The translations under genes and the position numbers were made by a program. Shown in pieces: positions 8,323 to 16,072 of a stretch of 36,976 bases of DNA (positions within the stretch are counted from its first letter, which is position 1; each line of letters begins with the position of its first letter). This DNA comes from Phenylobacterium sp. (GTDB lineage: Bacteria; Pseudomonadota; Alphaproteobacteria; Caulobacterales; Caulobacteraceae). The stretch covers positions 1 through 36,976 of the forward strand of contig NZ_JAUSLG010000082.1 in assembly GCF_030646615.1 (NCBI RefSeq), written 5' to 3'. A model generated the notes under the pieces. That model was given only the letters and a program-made list of their open reading frames with translations. It was not told where the DNA came from and made no database searches.

Positions 8323-9123
8323 ATGGACGACGCAAGCCAAAGGCCCGCAGGGGTTGAAGACACCTGGACCGTGGCCGGCCGCACCTTCACCTCGCGGCTG
8401 ATCATCGGCACGGGAAAGTACAAAGACTACGCCACCAACGCCGCCGCCGCCGAGGCGGCGGGCGCCGAGATCGTCACCGTGGCGATCCGCCGCGTGAACC
8501 TGTCCGATCCCAGCCAGCCCATGCTGGTCGATCATGTGAAGCCTGACCGCTTCACCTTCCTGCCCAACACCGCCGGCTGCTTCACCGGCGAGGACGCCGT
8601 GCGCACCCTGCGCCTGGCCCGGGAGGCCGGCGGCTGGAACCTGGTCAAGCTGGAGGTGCTCTCCAACACCAAGCACCTGTTGCCGGACATGGAAGAGACC
8701 CTGCGGGCGCTGAAGCTGCTGATCGCCGATGGCTTCGAGGTCATGGTCTATTGCAGCGACGACCCGGTCTATGCCCAGAAACTGGAGGAGGCCGGCGCCG
8801 CCGCCATCATGCCTTTGGGCGCGCCCATTGGCTCGGGTCGTGGCATCCAGAACATGTTGAATCTCGGCCTGATCATCGAGCAGGCCAAGGTGCCGGTCCT
8901 GGTGGACGCCGGAGTCGGCACCGCGTCGGACGCCGCCGTGGCCATGGAGTTGGGCTGCGACGCGGTGCTGATGAACACCGCCATCGCCGAGGCCCGGGAC
9001 CCGATCCTGATGGCCAGCGCCATGCGCCATGCGGTGCTGGCCGGCCGCCAGGCCTATCTTGCCGGGCGGATGCCCAAGCGGATGTATGCCGATCCGTCAT
9101 CCCCCCTGTCGGGCCTGATCTAG
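8323..9123 (+). CDS. thiG: thiazole synthase ThiG
   Basis: A 266-residue TIM-barrel thiazole synthase that joins 1-deoxy-xylulose 5-phosphate, dehydroglycine and the ThiS thiocarboxylate to form the thiazole phosphate of thiamin. Visible marks are [10 protein letters not shown] near the start, [32 protein letters not shown], the lysine that forms the imine with DXP in LVKLEVL, the phosphate loop [11 protein letters not shown], and [28 protein letters not shown]. The start ATG 8323 has GGAGG about 8 nt upstream, inside the thiS end. Its stop lies 20 bp from the convergent DsbA-like gene. No other thiamin gene is in the window. Confidence 0.97.
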   Translation: MDDASQRPAGVEDTWTVAGRTFTSRLIIGTGKYKDYATNAAAAEAAGAEIVTVAIRRVNLSDPSQPMLVDHVKPDRFTFLPNTAGCFTGEDAVRTLRLAREAGGWNLVKLEVLSNTKHLLPDMEETLRALKLLIADGFEVMVYCSDDPVYAQKLEEAGAAAIMPLGAPIGSGRGIQNMLNLGLIIEQAKVPVLVDAGVGTASDAAVAMELGCDAVLMNTAIAEARDPILMASAMRHAVLAGRQAYLAGRMPKRMYADPSSPLSGLI

Positions 9124-9143
9124 CCTGACAGAGGCCGAGGCGA

Positions 9144-9869
9144 TCAGGAGCCGAGCTTGGCGGCCTTGGCGTTGACGATGGCGGCCTTGACCGACTCCAT
9201 GTCAGCGCCGGAAATCAGGCGGTCGCCAATGACGAAGGCTGGGGTGCCGTTGATGCCGAGGGCCTGGGCCAGGTCGTGGGTGTCGGCGAGTTGCTGCTGG
9301 ATGGCCGGCGCCTTGGCCGCCTCGCGGACGGCGGCGGGGTCGATGCCGACGGCGCGCAGGTGACGGTTCAGCGCCGCATCGTCGAGGCTCTTTTCCGCCA
9401 TCAGTCGCTCATGCAACTCCAGGGTCTTGGCCTTGGCCTGGTCGGTCAGCATGATGGCGGCGGTTTCATCGGACTGTTCGCCGAAGATGGGGAATTCCTT
9501 GAAGACCACCCGGACGTCGGGATTGTTGTCGATGATCTCCTGGATCTCCGGCGCGGCAATCTTGCAGTAGCCGCAGCGGTAATCGAAGAACTCCGTCAGG
9601 GTGATCGCGCCGTTCGGATTGGCCACGAAGTCGCGGGGGTCCCGCTCCAGGGCCGTGCGGTTGGCCTCGATGGCCGAGACGGCGGCCTGGGCGGCCTCCG
9701 TCTCGCGCTTCTTGCCCAGCGCCTGGACCGCCTCTTCGATCACTTCGGGATTTTCGATCAGGTAGGCGCGCACGCGCTCGCCGAAGGCGTCGTCGGACGC
9801 CCGGTCGCAGGCGGACAGGGCGAGGGCGGAGGCGCATAGCGCCGCAAGAACAGGCAAGGGCTTTCTCAT
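9144..9869 (-). CDS. DsbA-family thiol:disulfide oxidoreductase, predicted lipoprotein
   Basis: A 241-residue envelope protein. The N terminus MRKPLPVLAALCASALALSAC is a lipoprotein signal with lipobox LSA-C21, so the mature protein is probably tethered to a membrane by C21. A helical region (about 30-75) precedes a thioredoxin-fold DsbA domain with active site FFDYRCGYCK (C99-G-Y-C102) and the cis-Pro loop GINGTPAFVIGD. The family oxidises or isomerises disulfides in exported proteins. In-frame codons continue upstream to 10043, but the ATG at 9869 gives the signal sequence and is preferred. It follows the M48 protease gene by 71 bp on the same strand. Confidence 0.9.
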   Translation of the reverse strand: MRKPLPVLAALCASALALSACDRASDDAFGERVRAYLIENPEVIEEAVQALGKKRETEAAQAAVSAIEANRTALERDPRDFVANPNGAITLTEFFDYRCGYCKIAAPEIQEIIDNNPDVRVVFKEFPIFGEQSDETAAIMLTDQAKAKTLELHERLMAEKSLDDAALNRHLRAVGIDPAAVREAAKAPAIQQQLADTHDLAQALGINGTPAFVIGDRLISGADMESVKAAIVNAKAAKLGS

Positions 9870-9940
9870 CAGACGTCCAGATAGGGAGGTTTGGCGCGCA
9901 ATGCGACCCCGGAGAGCGACCCGGAGGGCCGAAGACCGGG

Positions 9941-11404
9941 CTAGCGCACCGAGCCGGTGGTGATCGCGCCTTCCTGCGCCAGTTCGCGCAGGTCCTCGCG
10001 GGAGGGGTTGGAGGTGAGCACGATATCGGTGGCCCGGCGCCATTCCGGCGTGTCGCGGGTCAGCATGTCGCGGGCGCGCATGGCGAACACCCGGGCCTGC
10101 TGGCGATTGCCCACATGGAAATTGTACTCCGCTGTCGCCAGTCTGGCCGACCCGTCGTCGCCGCGGCGATCATAGCCTTGGGCCAGGAGTCGCCAGGCCA
10201 CGGCGTTGTCATTCTCCTGGGCGAGCGCGTGGCGCAGTTCGGCGATGCCTTCGTCCAGCTTGGCCTCGTCATTCATGGCGATGAGGGTCTGGCCGAGATT
10301 GACCCGCAGAAGCGGCGCCTCGGGCATCAGTTCCACCGACTTGCGCTGGGGGGCCTCCGCCTCTTTGGTGCGGCCGAACTCGAACAGGATCTGGCCCTTG
10401 AGCTCCCAGAGATAGGCGTTGTCCGGCTGCTCGACGAGGAGGGTCTCGATCAGGCTGATGGCCCGATCCGGCTCCTTCATCTGGTAATAGGCGATGGCCC
10501 GGGCATAGCGCGCGGGATAGGACTCGTCCTTCTCGCTGTAATCGACAATGGCGCGCTGAGGATTGAGGAAGCCCTGCAGCTTGGCCTTCATGATCGCGTG
10601 CTCGAGCATCGCCTCTTCGGTGTCGACCTTGTCCCAGTCCGGCAGGGTTTCAGCCTTGCGCCGCAGCGTGTCGATCCGCTCGGACGACAGCGGGTGGCTG
10701 CGGAAATAGGCGTAGCGCCGGGCTTCCTGGAAGACTTCCTGGTAGCGGAAATTATCGAAGAACTGGACCAGCCCCTTGCCCGATATGCCGGCGCGATCCA
10801 GCAGGCCAAGGCCCGCCTGGTCGGCGCGGCTTTCCTGTTCGCGGCTGTAGCCGAGGGCCGCCAGCGTGCCGAACTGACCTGCGCTGCCCATCAGGGCGAT
10901 GGCGGCGTCACCGGCGCCGGCGAAGGCGGCCAGGACCCCAAGACCCATGGTCAGAAGGAAGGGCTGCATGCCCGCCCGCTGCATCTCGCCGGAGCGGGCG
11001 CTGTGGCCGGCGGCCAGGTGACCGACTTCGTGGGCGATGACGCCCTGCAGCTGGTTGGGATTCTCAGATTCGAGGATCAGGCCCGTATAGATCCCCATGG
11101 TGCCCGGCGCGGCGAAGGCCTGAAGGTCCTTGCCGCCGATCAGCAGGATTTCGATGCTGTCGGGATTAAGGCCGGCGGCCTTCAGGATCGGCTCGGCGTC
11201 GGCCCGCAGGATCGCCTCGATCTCGGTGTCCCGAATGAGGGAAATCTGATCGCGTGACTGCGCTTGGGCGACCATCGGCGCCGCGACCAGGGCCGCCGAA
11301 AGGGCCAGCCGGGCGACAGTCTTCCGCAGCAGATCCCCGCCAGCCCGCAGGGGCTGGAGGGTTTGAGCCGAAGGCCCGCTCAGGGAACGCAGGGGGGAGG
11401 CCAT
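9941..11404 (-). CDS. M48-family metalloprotease with TPR repeats (BepA/YfgC-like)
   Basis: A 487-residue predicted periplasmic zinc protease. A hydrophobic export segment lies at about 29-48 (ending VAQA). The M48 domain carries the zinc motif HEVGH at 125-129 and a third ligand in ESRAD (E191); RSHPLSSERI after it is typical. The second half (about 270-470) reads as tetratricopeptide repeats (ARAIAYYQMKEPDRAISLIE, LWELKGQILFEFGRTKEAE). This architecture matches BepA/YfgC, which act in outer-membrane protein quality control. ATG 11404 places about 25 residues before the usual signal start, so a shorter form from a non-ATG codon is possible. It lies between rne and a DsbA-like gene on the same strand. 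Confidence 0.92.
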   Translation of the reverse strand: MASPLRSLSGPSAQTLQPLRAGGDLLRKTVARLALSAALVAAPMVAQAQSRDQISLIRDTEIEAILRADAEPILKAAGLNPDSIEILLIGGKDLQAFAAPGTMGIYTGLILESENPNQLQGVIAHEVGHLAAGHSARSGEMQRAGMQPFLLTMGLGVLAAFAGAGDAAIALMGSAGQFGTLAALGYSREQESRADQAGLGLLDRAGISGKGLVQFFDNFRYQEVFQEARRYAYFRSHPLSSERIDTLRRKAETLPDWDKVDTEEAMLEHAIMKAKLQGFLNPQRAIVDYSEKDESYPARYARAIAYYQMKEPDRAISLIETLLVEQPDNAYLWELKGQILFEFGRTKEAEAPQRKSVELMPEAPLLRVNLGQTLIAMNDEAKLDEGIAELRHALAQENDNAVAWRLLAQGYDRRGDDGSARLATAEYNFHVGNRQQARVFAMRARDMLTRDTPEWRRATDIVLTSNPSREDLRELAQEGAITTGSVR

Positions 11405-11457
11405 GCATACACTCTCGATCGCTTCCCCCCGACGCCCTTGATTTAGAGCCTAACCCG

Positions 11458-14214
11458 TCAACCGCGCCGCCACCAGCCTCGACGAGGCTTGGAGGGCGGG
11501 GAGGTGATCTCCGCCGGATCGGCTTCGGCCGGGGCCGAAGCCGGTTCCGGAATGGCCTCGGGCTCGGCGGCCGCCGCAGCCTGGGCCATCACCGGTTCAG
11601 GTTCGGGCTGGGCGGCGGGCTCGGGCTCGACGGCCGGCTGGGCCGGAGGCGCGTCGGTGACCAGGGCCTCGTCGCCGGCTGATTCCGCTGCGATCTCGGC
11701 CTTGGGCTCGGCCTTGCGACGGGTGCGGGCGCGCTTGGGCTTGACCACCTCGGGCTCAGCCTCGACCGCTGGGGCTTCCGCCGCCGGCTCAACTTCGGCG
11801 ACCGGCGCGGCTTCCACCGTGTCCGCCACCGTGTCTGCGGCGACCGCCTCGACGGTTTCAGGCGCCGACTTGGCCTTGGCCCGCGAGCGGCGGCGCTTCG
11901 GCTTTTGGTCCGGCTCGGGCAGTTCGACCCACATGTCGTCCTCGCCATGGGCGGCGGGGGCGGCGTTGGAGGTGGCGAGCGTGGGGGCCTCGGCGTCTGC
12001 TTGTGCCGCGGCCGGGCTCAGCTGAGCCGGACGTTCCTCACGGGTGTCGCCGGCCTCACGGGTGTCGCCAGGCTCAGGGACGGCCATCCGCTGGTCTTCG
12101 GAGAGGTCGAACCAGACGAAGGGGTCTTCGCCATAGGGCACCCAGGGACGGACCCAGGCGAAGGCTTCGCCCGGACGGTCCTCACGCAGGCGCCGGCCGC
12201 CTCGACGGCCACGACGCCGGCGGCGGCCGCCATTCTCGTCATCGAGGCGCGGATCGGACGCGTCAGCGACCTCGGGCGATGCGGGCGGCCGGTCTTCCTC
12301 GTCGCGACGACCGCCGCGACGGCGGCGACGGCGGCCACGACCGCGGGTGCGGCCATCGGCGTCGTCTTCGGCGGAGAATTCCTCGCGGGGGCGCTCAGCG
12401 CGGACCTCATTCTCGTCGTCGTCGTCGTTGTCATCGGCGACGCGAGCGGTGCGGACCTCGTCTTCAGCCTCGTCCTCGTCCTCGTCCTCGTCGTCCTCAT
12501 CCTCATCGACATCGTCGAATTCGGCGTCGTCATAGACCGGGTCGATCCGCGGCGCGGTGCGAGCGACCACGGCGTGGTCGGGCCGGGTTTCGCTGGCCGT
12601 GCGCTCGATCTCGTAGTCGGCGTGCGGCATGGCGTCATCGACCACGACGGTGACGAAGAGGCCAAAGGTCTCGTGGATGCGGGCCAGATGGGCGCGCTTC
12701 TCATTGAGGATGTAGAGGGCCACGGCCCGCGGCGCCTTCAGCGTCGCTTCGCCGCCGCCCTTCAGGGCCTCGATCTCCAGGGCGCGCAGGGTGGCCAGCG
12801 CGCTGGACTCCACCGAGCGGACCCGACCGGTGCCGTTGCAATGCTCGCAGACGTGGGTCGTGCCTTCGAGCACGCCGGTGCGGCGGCGCTGGCGGCTGAT
12901 CTCCATCAGGCCGAAGGAGCTGATCTTGCCCATCTGGATGCGGGCGCGGTCGTCCTTCAGGGCGTCCTTGAGCTTCTTCTCGACGGCGCGATTGTTCTTC
13001 GACTCATCCATGTCGATGAAGTCGATGACGATCAGGCCGGCCAGATCGCGCAGGCGCAGCTGCCGGGCGGTCTCCTCGGCGGCCTCGAGGTTCGTCTTGA
13101 GCGCGGTGGCTTCGATGTTGCGCTCACGGGTCGATTTGCCGGAGTTCACATCGACGGCCACCAAGGCCTCGGTCTGGTTGATCACCAGATAGCCGCCGGA
13201 CCGCAAGGGAACCACGGGGCTGTAGATCTGCGACAGGTGATCCTCGACCTTGTAGCGCACGAACAGCGGCTCGGGGTCGCGATAGGCCTGCACCTTCTTG
13301 GCCTGGGACGGCATCAGCATGCGCATGAAGTCGCGCGCTTCCTTGAAGCCGGCTTCGCCCTCGACGAAGACCCCTTCGATGTCCTTGTCATAGAGGTCGC
13401 GGATCGCCCGCTTCACCAGGTCCTCTTCCTCGTAGATCAGCGCGGGCGCGATCGAGTGGAGGGTGTTTTCACGGATATTCTCCCACAGGCGCAGGAGGTA
13501 TTCGTAGTCGCGCTTGATCTCGGCCTTGGTCCGCTTGGCGCCGGCGGTGCGCACGATCAGGCCCATGCCCTGCGGCACGTCCAGCCCCTGGACCACGCCC
13601 TTCAGGCGCTTACGGTCGGTGGCCGTGGTGATCTTGCGGCTGATGCCGCCGCCGCGGGCGGTGTTGGGCATGAGGACGCCGTAGCGCCCGGCCAGGGAGA
13701 GATAGGTGGTGAGCGCCGCGCCCTTGTTGCCGCGTTCCTCCTTGACCACCTGGACCAGCATGATCTGCCGGCGGCGGATCACTTCCTGGATCTTGTACTT
13801 GCGCATGAGACGGCGGCGGCGGCGGGCCACCTCTTCTTCCATGACGTCGTCTTCGTCCACGACGGCCTCGGACTCCTCATCGTCCGGGTCGGACGCCGCG
13901 CCCCGGCCGGGCTCGAAGGCGTCTTCTTCCTCGGCCTCTTCGCGCAGCAGGGCTTCGCGGTCGGCGACCGGGATCTGGTAGTAGTCGGGATGGATTTCGT
14001 TGAAGGCGAGGAAGCCGTGGCGGTTGCCGCCGTACTCGATGAAGGCCGCCTGGAGGCTGGGCTCCACCCGGGTCACCTTGGCGAGGTAGATATTCCCTCT
14101 GAGTTGCTTCCGGTTCTTGCTCTCGAAATCGAAATCTTCAACACGCGTTCCGTCGATGAGCACCACGCGCGTCTCTTCGGCGTGGGCTGCATCGATAAGC
14201 ATCTTCTTCGACAT
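11458..14214 (-). CDS. rne: ribonuclease E
   Basis: A 918-residue endoribonuclease, the core of the RNA degradosome. The N-terminal half is catalytic: an S1 domain (about 36-175) interrupted by an acidic insert (about 90-130), the RNase H/5' sensor region, and the DNase I-like subdomain with catalytic aspartates in VAVDVNSG and VIDFIDMDE. The zinc link is CEHCNGTGR. The C-terminal half is predicted disordered, with alternating acidic (EDEDDEDEDEDE) and arginine (RGRRRRRRGGRR) blocks, then Ala/Pro/Glu-rich sequence. It ends with KPRRGWWRRG, which resembles the PNPase-binding tail described for Caulobacter RNase E. GGAG lies 12 nt before ATG 14214. Confidence 0.97.
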   Translation of the reverse strand: MSKKMLIDAAHAEETRVVLIDGTRVEDFDFESKNRKQLRGNIYLAKVTRVEPSLQAAFIEYGGNRHGFLAFNEIHPDYYQIPVADREALLREEAEEEDAFEPGRGAASDPDDEESEAVVDEDDVMEEEVARRRRRLMRKYKIQEVIRRRQIMLVQVVKEERGNKGAALTTYLSLAGRYGVLMPNTARGGGISRKITTATDRKRLKGVVQGLDVPQGMGLIVRTAGAKRTKAEIKRDYEYLLRLWENIRENTLHSIAPALIYEEEDLVKRAIRDLYDKDIEGVFVEGEAGFKEARDFMRMLMPSQAKKVQAYRDPEPLFVRYKVEDHLSQIYSPVVPLRSGGYLVINQTEALVAVDVNSGKSTRERNIEATALKTNLEAAEETARQLRLRDLAGLIVIDFIDMDESKNNRAVEKKLKDALKDDRARIQMGKISSFGLMEISRQRRRTGVLEGTTHVCEHCNGTGRVRSVESSALATLRALEIEALKGGGEATLKAPRAVALYILNEKRAHLARIHETFGLFVTVVVDDAMPHADYEIERTASETRPDHAVVARTAPRIDPVYDDAEFDDVDEDEDDEDEDEDEAEDEVRTARVADDNDDDDENEVRAERPREEFSAEDDADGRTRGRGRRRRRRGGRRDEEDRPPASPEVADASDPRLDDENGGRRRRRGRRGGRRLREDRPGEAFAWVRPWVPYGEDPFVWFDLSEDQRMAVPEPGDTREAGDTREERPAQLSPAAAQADAEAPTLATSNAAPAAHGEDDMWVELPEPDQKPKRRRSRAKAKSAPETVEAVAADTVADTVEAAPVAEVEPAAEAPAVEAEPEVVKPKRARTRRKAEPKAEIAAESAGDEALVTDAPPAQPAVEPEPAAQPEPEPVMAQAAAAAEPEAIPEPASAPAEADPAEITSPPSKPRRGWWRRG

Positions 14215-14644
14215 TTAGTGAATCTCCACGGCGCGCCACGAACGTCGAGTTCGGGCGCTGCCGGCTAATTATGAGGGCGCGCGCAGGGTCTCTGTTCACA
14301 GCAACGGAGGCGGCCGCGAGGCCGGCCAGTCGCCGGAATGGGGCTGGGGCGACGCTGCCCATGGGTGTGTCCTAGTCACGCCTGCAAGGCGGGGATCGGT
14401 GAAGCGTCGTCTCCGAACCTCGTGGTCGGGCCGACGCAAGTGTTTCGCGCGGCTGGGGGGCATAGTGAGTCACGCCCCTCCGTGCGCGGCGCGACTTTGC
14501 AACAGTGGATGGAAAAAGGAAAGCCGTCGTCGCAGCCCACCTCGTGAAGCTCAACCGATTGGAGTCCCTTAACCCTTTTTCCACGGCGATCTGATCTACT
14601 GCACGTTGAACTCAAAAAAAGCGTGTTGGTGGGTGTGTAGGCGT
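14215..14644. other. 430-bp divergent intergenic region between rne and the amidase gene
   Basis: No protein gene is supported here. It must hold the promoters and 5' leaders of two divergent genes; a long rne leader would fit RNase E autoregulation known from other bacteria. Visible items are two GANTC sites (14467-14471 and 14562-14566), which would be CcrM methylation sites in Caulobacterales; a small hairpin CGGCC-GCGA-GGCCG at 14311-14324; and T-rich and A-rich runs near 14576 and 14613. No convincing -35/-10 pair could be assigned on either strand. Confidence 0.5.
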
Positions 14645-15841
14645 ATGCTTGCAAGGCTGGGCAAGGTTTTCCGAAAGGCGCGACTGCTGAGCGCCGGTGT
14701 CGTTGCGGCGACCATCGGCGGCCTGGCGGCGGTCGCTGTGTCGCATGCCGCAGCGCCCGAGGCCGGCGTGCTGGGCGTGCGCCTGGGTGGCGACGCGGTC
14801 GAAACGCGCCTGGTCATCGACCTGGATCGCGGCGCCACGGGCAAGGTGTCTCAGGACGGCTCCGACGGGCGTGTGGTCATGTCCTTGCCGGGCGTCGACG
14901 CCAAGGCCAGCCTTCAGGGGTCTGGCCGCGGCCTGATCCGCGCCTGGATGATCGACCAGTCCCAAGGCGCCGCCCGTCTTCAGATCGACCTGGCCGGGCA
15001 GGGGGTGATCAAGCGCCGCTTCCTGCTGCCGCCCGCCGACGGCGTCGGTCATTATCGCTATGTGATCGATGTGGCCGCCGTCGGCGCGCCCACGGCGAAC
15101 TTCACCGCTCGACCCGCCCGTCGTCCCGCCGCGCCCGCGCCCGCGCCCAAGCCCCTGGCGCTCAAGAAGGTGATCGTCATCGACGCAGGCCATGGGGGCA
15201 AGGATTCCGGCGCCCGCGGCGCGCGCTCCTATGAGAAGGACGTCAACCTCGCCGCCGCCCTGGCCCTGCAGTCGCGCCTGGAGCGCAGCGGCAAGTACAA
15301 GGTGGTGATGACCCGCAAGAGCGACGTCTATGTGCCGCTGGAGAGCCGCGTGCAGATCGCCCGCCGGGCCGGCGCCGATCTCTTTATCTCCCTGCACGCC
15401 GACGCCGGCGCCGACGCCAAGACCCGTGGGACCTCGGTCTACACCCTCTCCGAGCAGGCCTCCGGCCGCGCCGCCCAGTTCGTGTCCAAGGACGACTGGT
15501 TCATGAACTCAAGCCACAATGGCGGCGACAGCGGGGTGCGCGACATCCTGTTCGACCTGACCCAGCGGGCGACCAAGAATCGCTCGGCCAGCTTCGCCGA
15601 ACTGGTGCTGGCCCGGGCCGACAACCACATGCCCCTGTTGCGGCGCAGCCATCGGGACGCCGGCTTTGTCGTCCTGCTGGCGCCGGACGTGCCGGCCATC
15701 CTGCTGGAGATGGGCTTTGTCACCAACGCCGAGGACGAGGCCGCCCTGCTCGACGCCGGCCGGCTGTCGCGGTTCATGAACGGCGTGGGCGACGCCATCG
15801 ACGACTACTTCGTCCAGCAGACCCAGGTCGCCGCCCGCTGA
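14645..15841 (+). CDS. amiC: N-acetylmuramoyl-L-alanine amidase with AMIN domain
   Basis: A 398-residue periplasmic zinc amidase that cuts the bond between N-acetylmuramic acid and the stem peptide, normally to separate daughter cells at division. After a signal segment (about 12-35, ending SHAA) comes an AMIN domain (about 40-140) that would target it to peptidoglycan or the septum, a Pro/Ala linker, then an Amidase_3 domain with zinc and catalytic residues in VIDAGHGGKDSG, YEKDVNL, LFISLHAD and AILLEMGFVTN. I chose ATG 14645; a TTG at 14606 in frame would add an unlikely WW-rich leader. The symbol follows the AmiC type architecture. A PBP1a gene follows after a repeat-containing gap. Confidence 0.92.
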   Translation: MLARLGKVFRKARLLSAGVVAATIGGLAAVAVSHAAAPEAGVLGVRLGGDAVETRLVIDLDRGATGKVSQDGSDGRVVMSLPGVDAKASLQGSGRGLIRAWMIDQSQGAARLQIDLAGQGVIKRRFLLPPADGVGHYRYVIDVAAVGAPTANFTARPARRPAAPAPAPKPLALKKVIVIDAGHGGKDSGARGARSYEKDVNLAAALALQSRLERSGKYKVVMTRKSDVYVPLESRVQIARRAGADLFISLHADAGADAKTRGTSVYTLSEQASGRAAQFVSKDDWFMNSSHNGGDSGVRDILFDLTQRATKNRSASFAELVLARADNHMPLLRRSHRDAGFVVLLAPDVPAILLEMGFVTNAEDEAALLDAGRLSRFMNGVGDAIDDYFVQQTQVAAR

Positions 15842-15913
15842 TCCCGCCTTTGGATCGTCTCGATCTGTAGGCCGGCTGCGGCGTCCGGGCCGTTGGCGCC
15901 CGGCGCGATGCGC

Positions 15914-16030
15914 GCTAGAGCCTGATGCGATCAGACCGAACCGTCTGATCGTTGAACCAGGCTCCAGACTCCAAGTCTTGAGCGCGTTTCGTCCGATAAT
16001 CGGTTCCCACCTATCGGAACGCGCTCTAGA
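15914..16030. repeat. double-hairpin palindromic intergenic element
   Basis: A compact element of two adjacent imperfect palindromes. Hairpin 1 pairs GAGCCTG (15918-15924) with CAGGCTC (15958-15964) and, inside, CGATCAGAC (15928-15936) with GTCTGATCG (15943-15951). Hairpin 2 pairs GAGCGCGTT (15980-15988) with AACGCGCTC (16018-16026) and CCGATA (15993-15998) with TATCGG (16012-16017). The whole is bounded by CTAG at both ends. It resembles dispersed REP/MITE-like repeats seen in alphaproteobacterial genomes. It lies 43 bp before the PBP1a start, so it may affect that transcript. Confidence 0.75.
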
Positions 16031-16072
16031 TGACGACGCACGGGGTGAGGGCGCCCGCGGAGGTCAGCACAG

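Noticed and set aside
12410..12530. GTC/CTC-rich simple repeats as a CRISPR or non-coding microsatellite
   Set aside because: They encode the in-frame acidic block of RNase E, have no spacers, and are explained by Asp/Glu codons.
11905..14268. A 787-codon open frame on the plus strand opposite rne
   Set aside because: The sense strand encodes a full RNase E; the antisense product is repetitive and has no recognisable domain.
14311..14324. Small GNRA-loop hairpin in the rne leader as a functional RNA
   Set aside because: A 5-bp GC stem is expected by chance in DNA this rich in G+C; it was recorded only as part of the gap description.
14606..14644. TTG at 14606 as the amidase start
   Set aside because: It would add a Cys/Trp-rich stretch before a normal signal peptide; ATG 14645 fits the family better.
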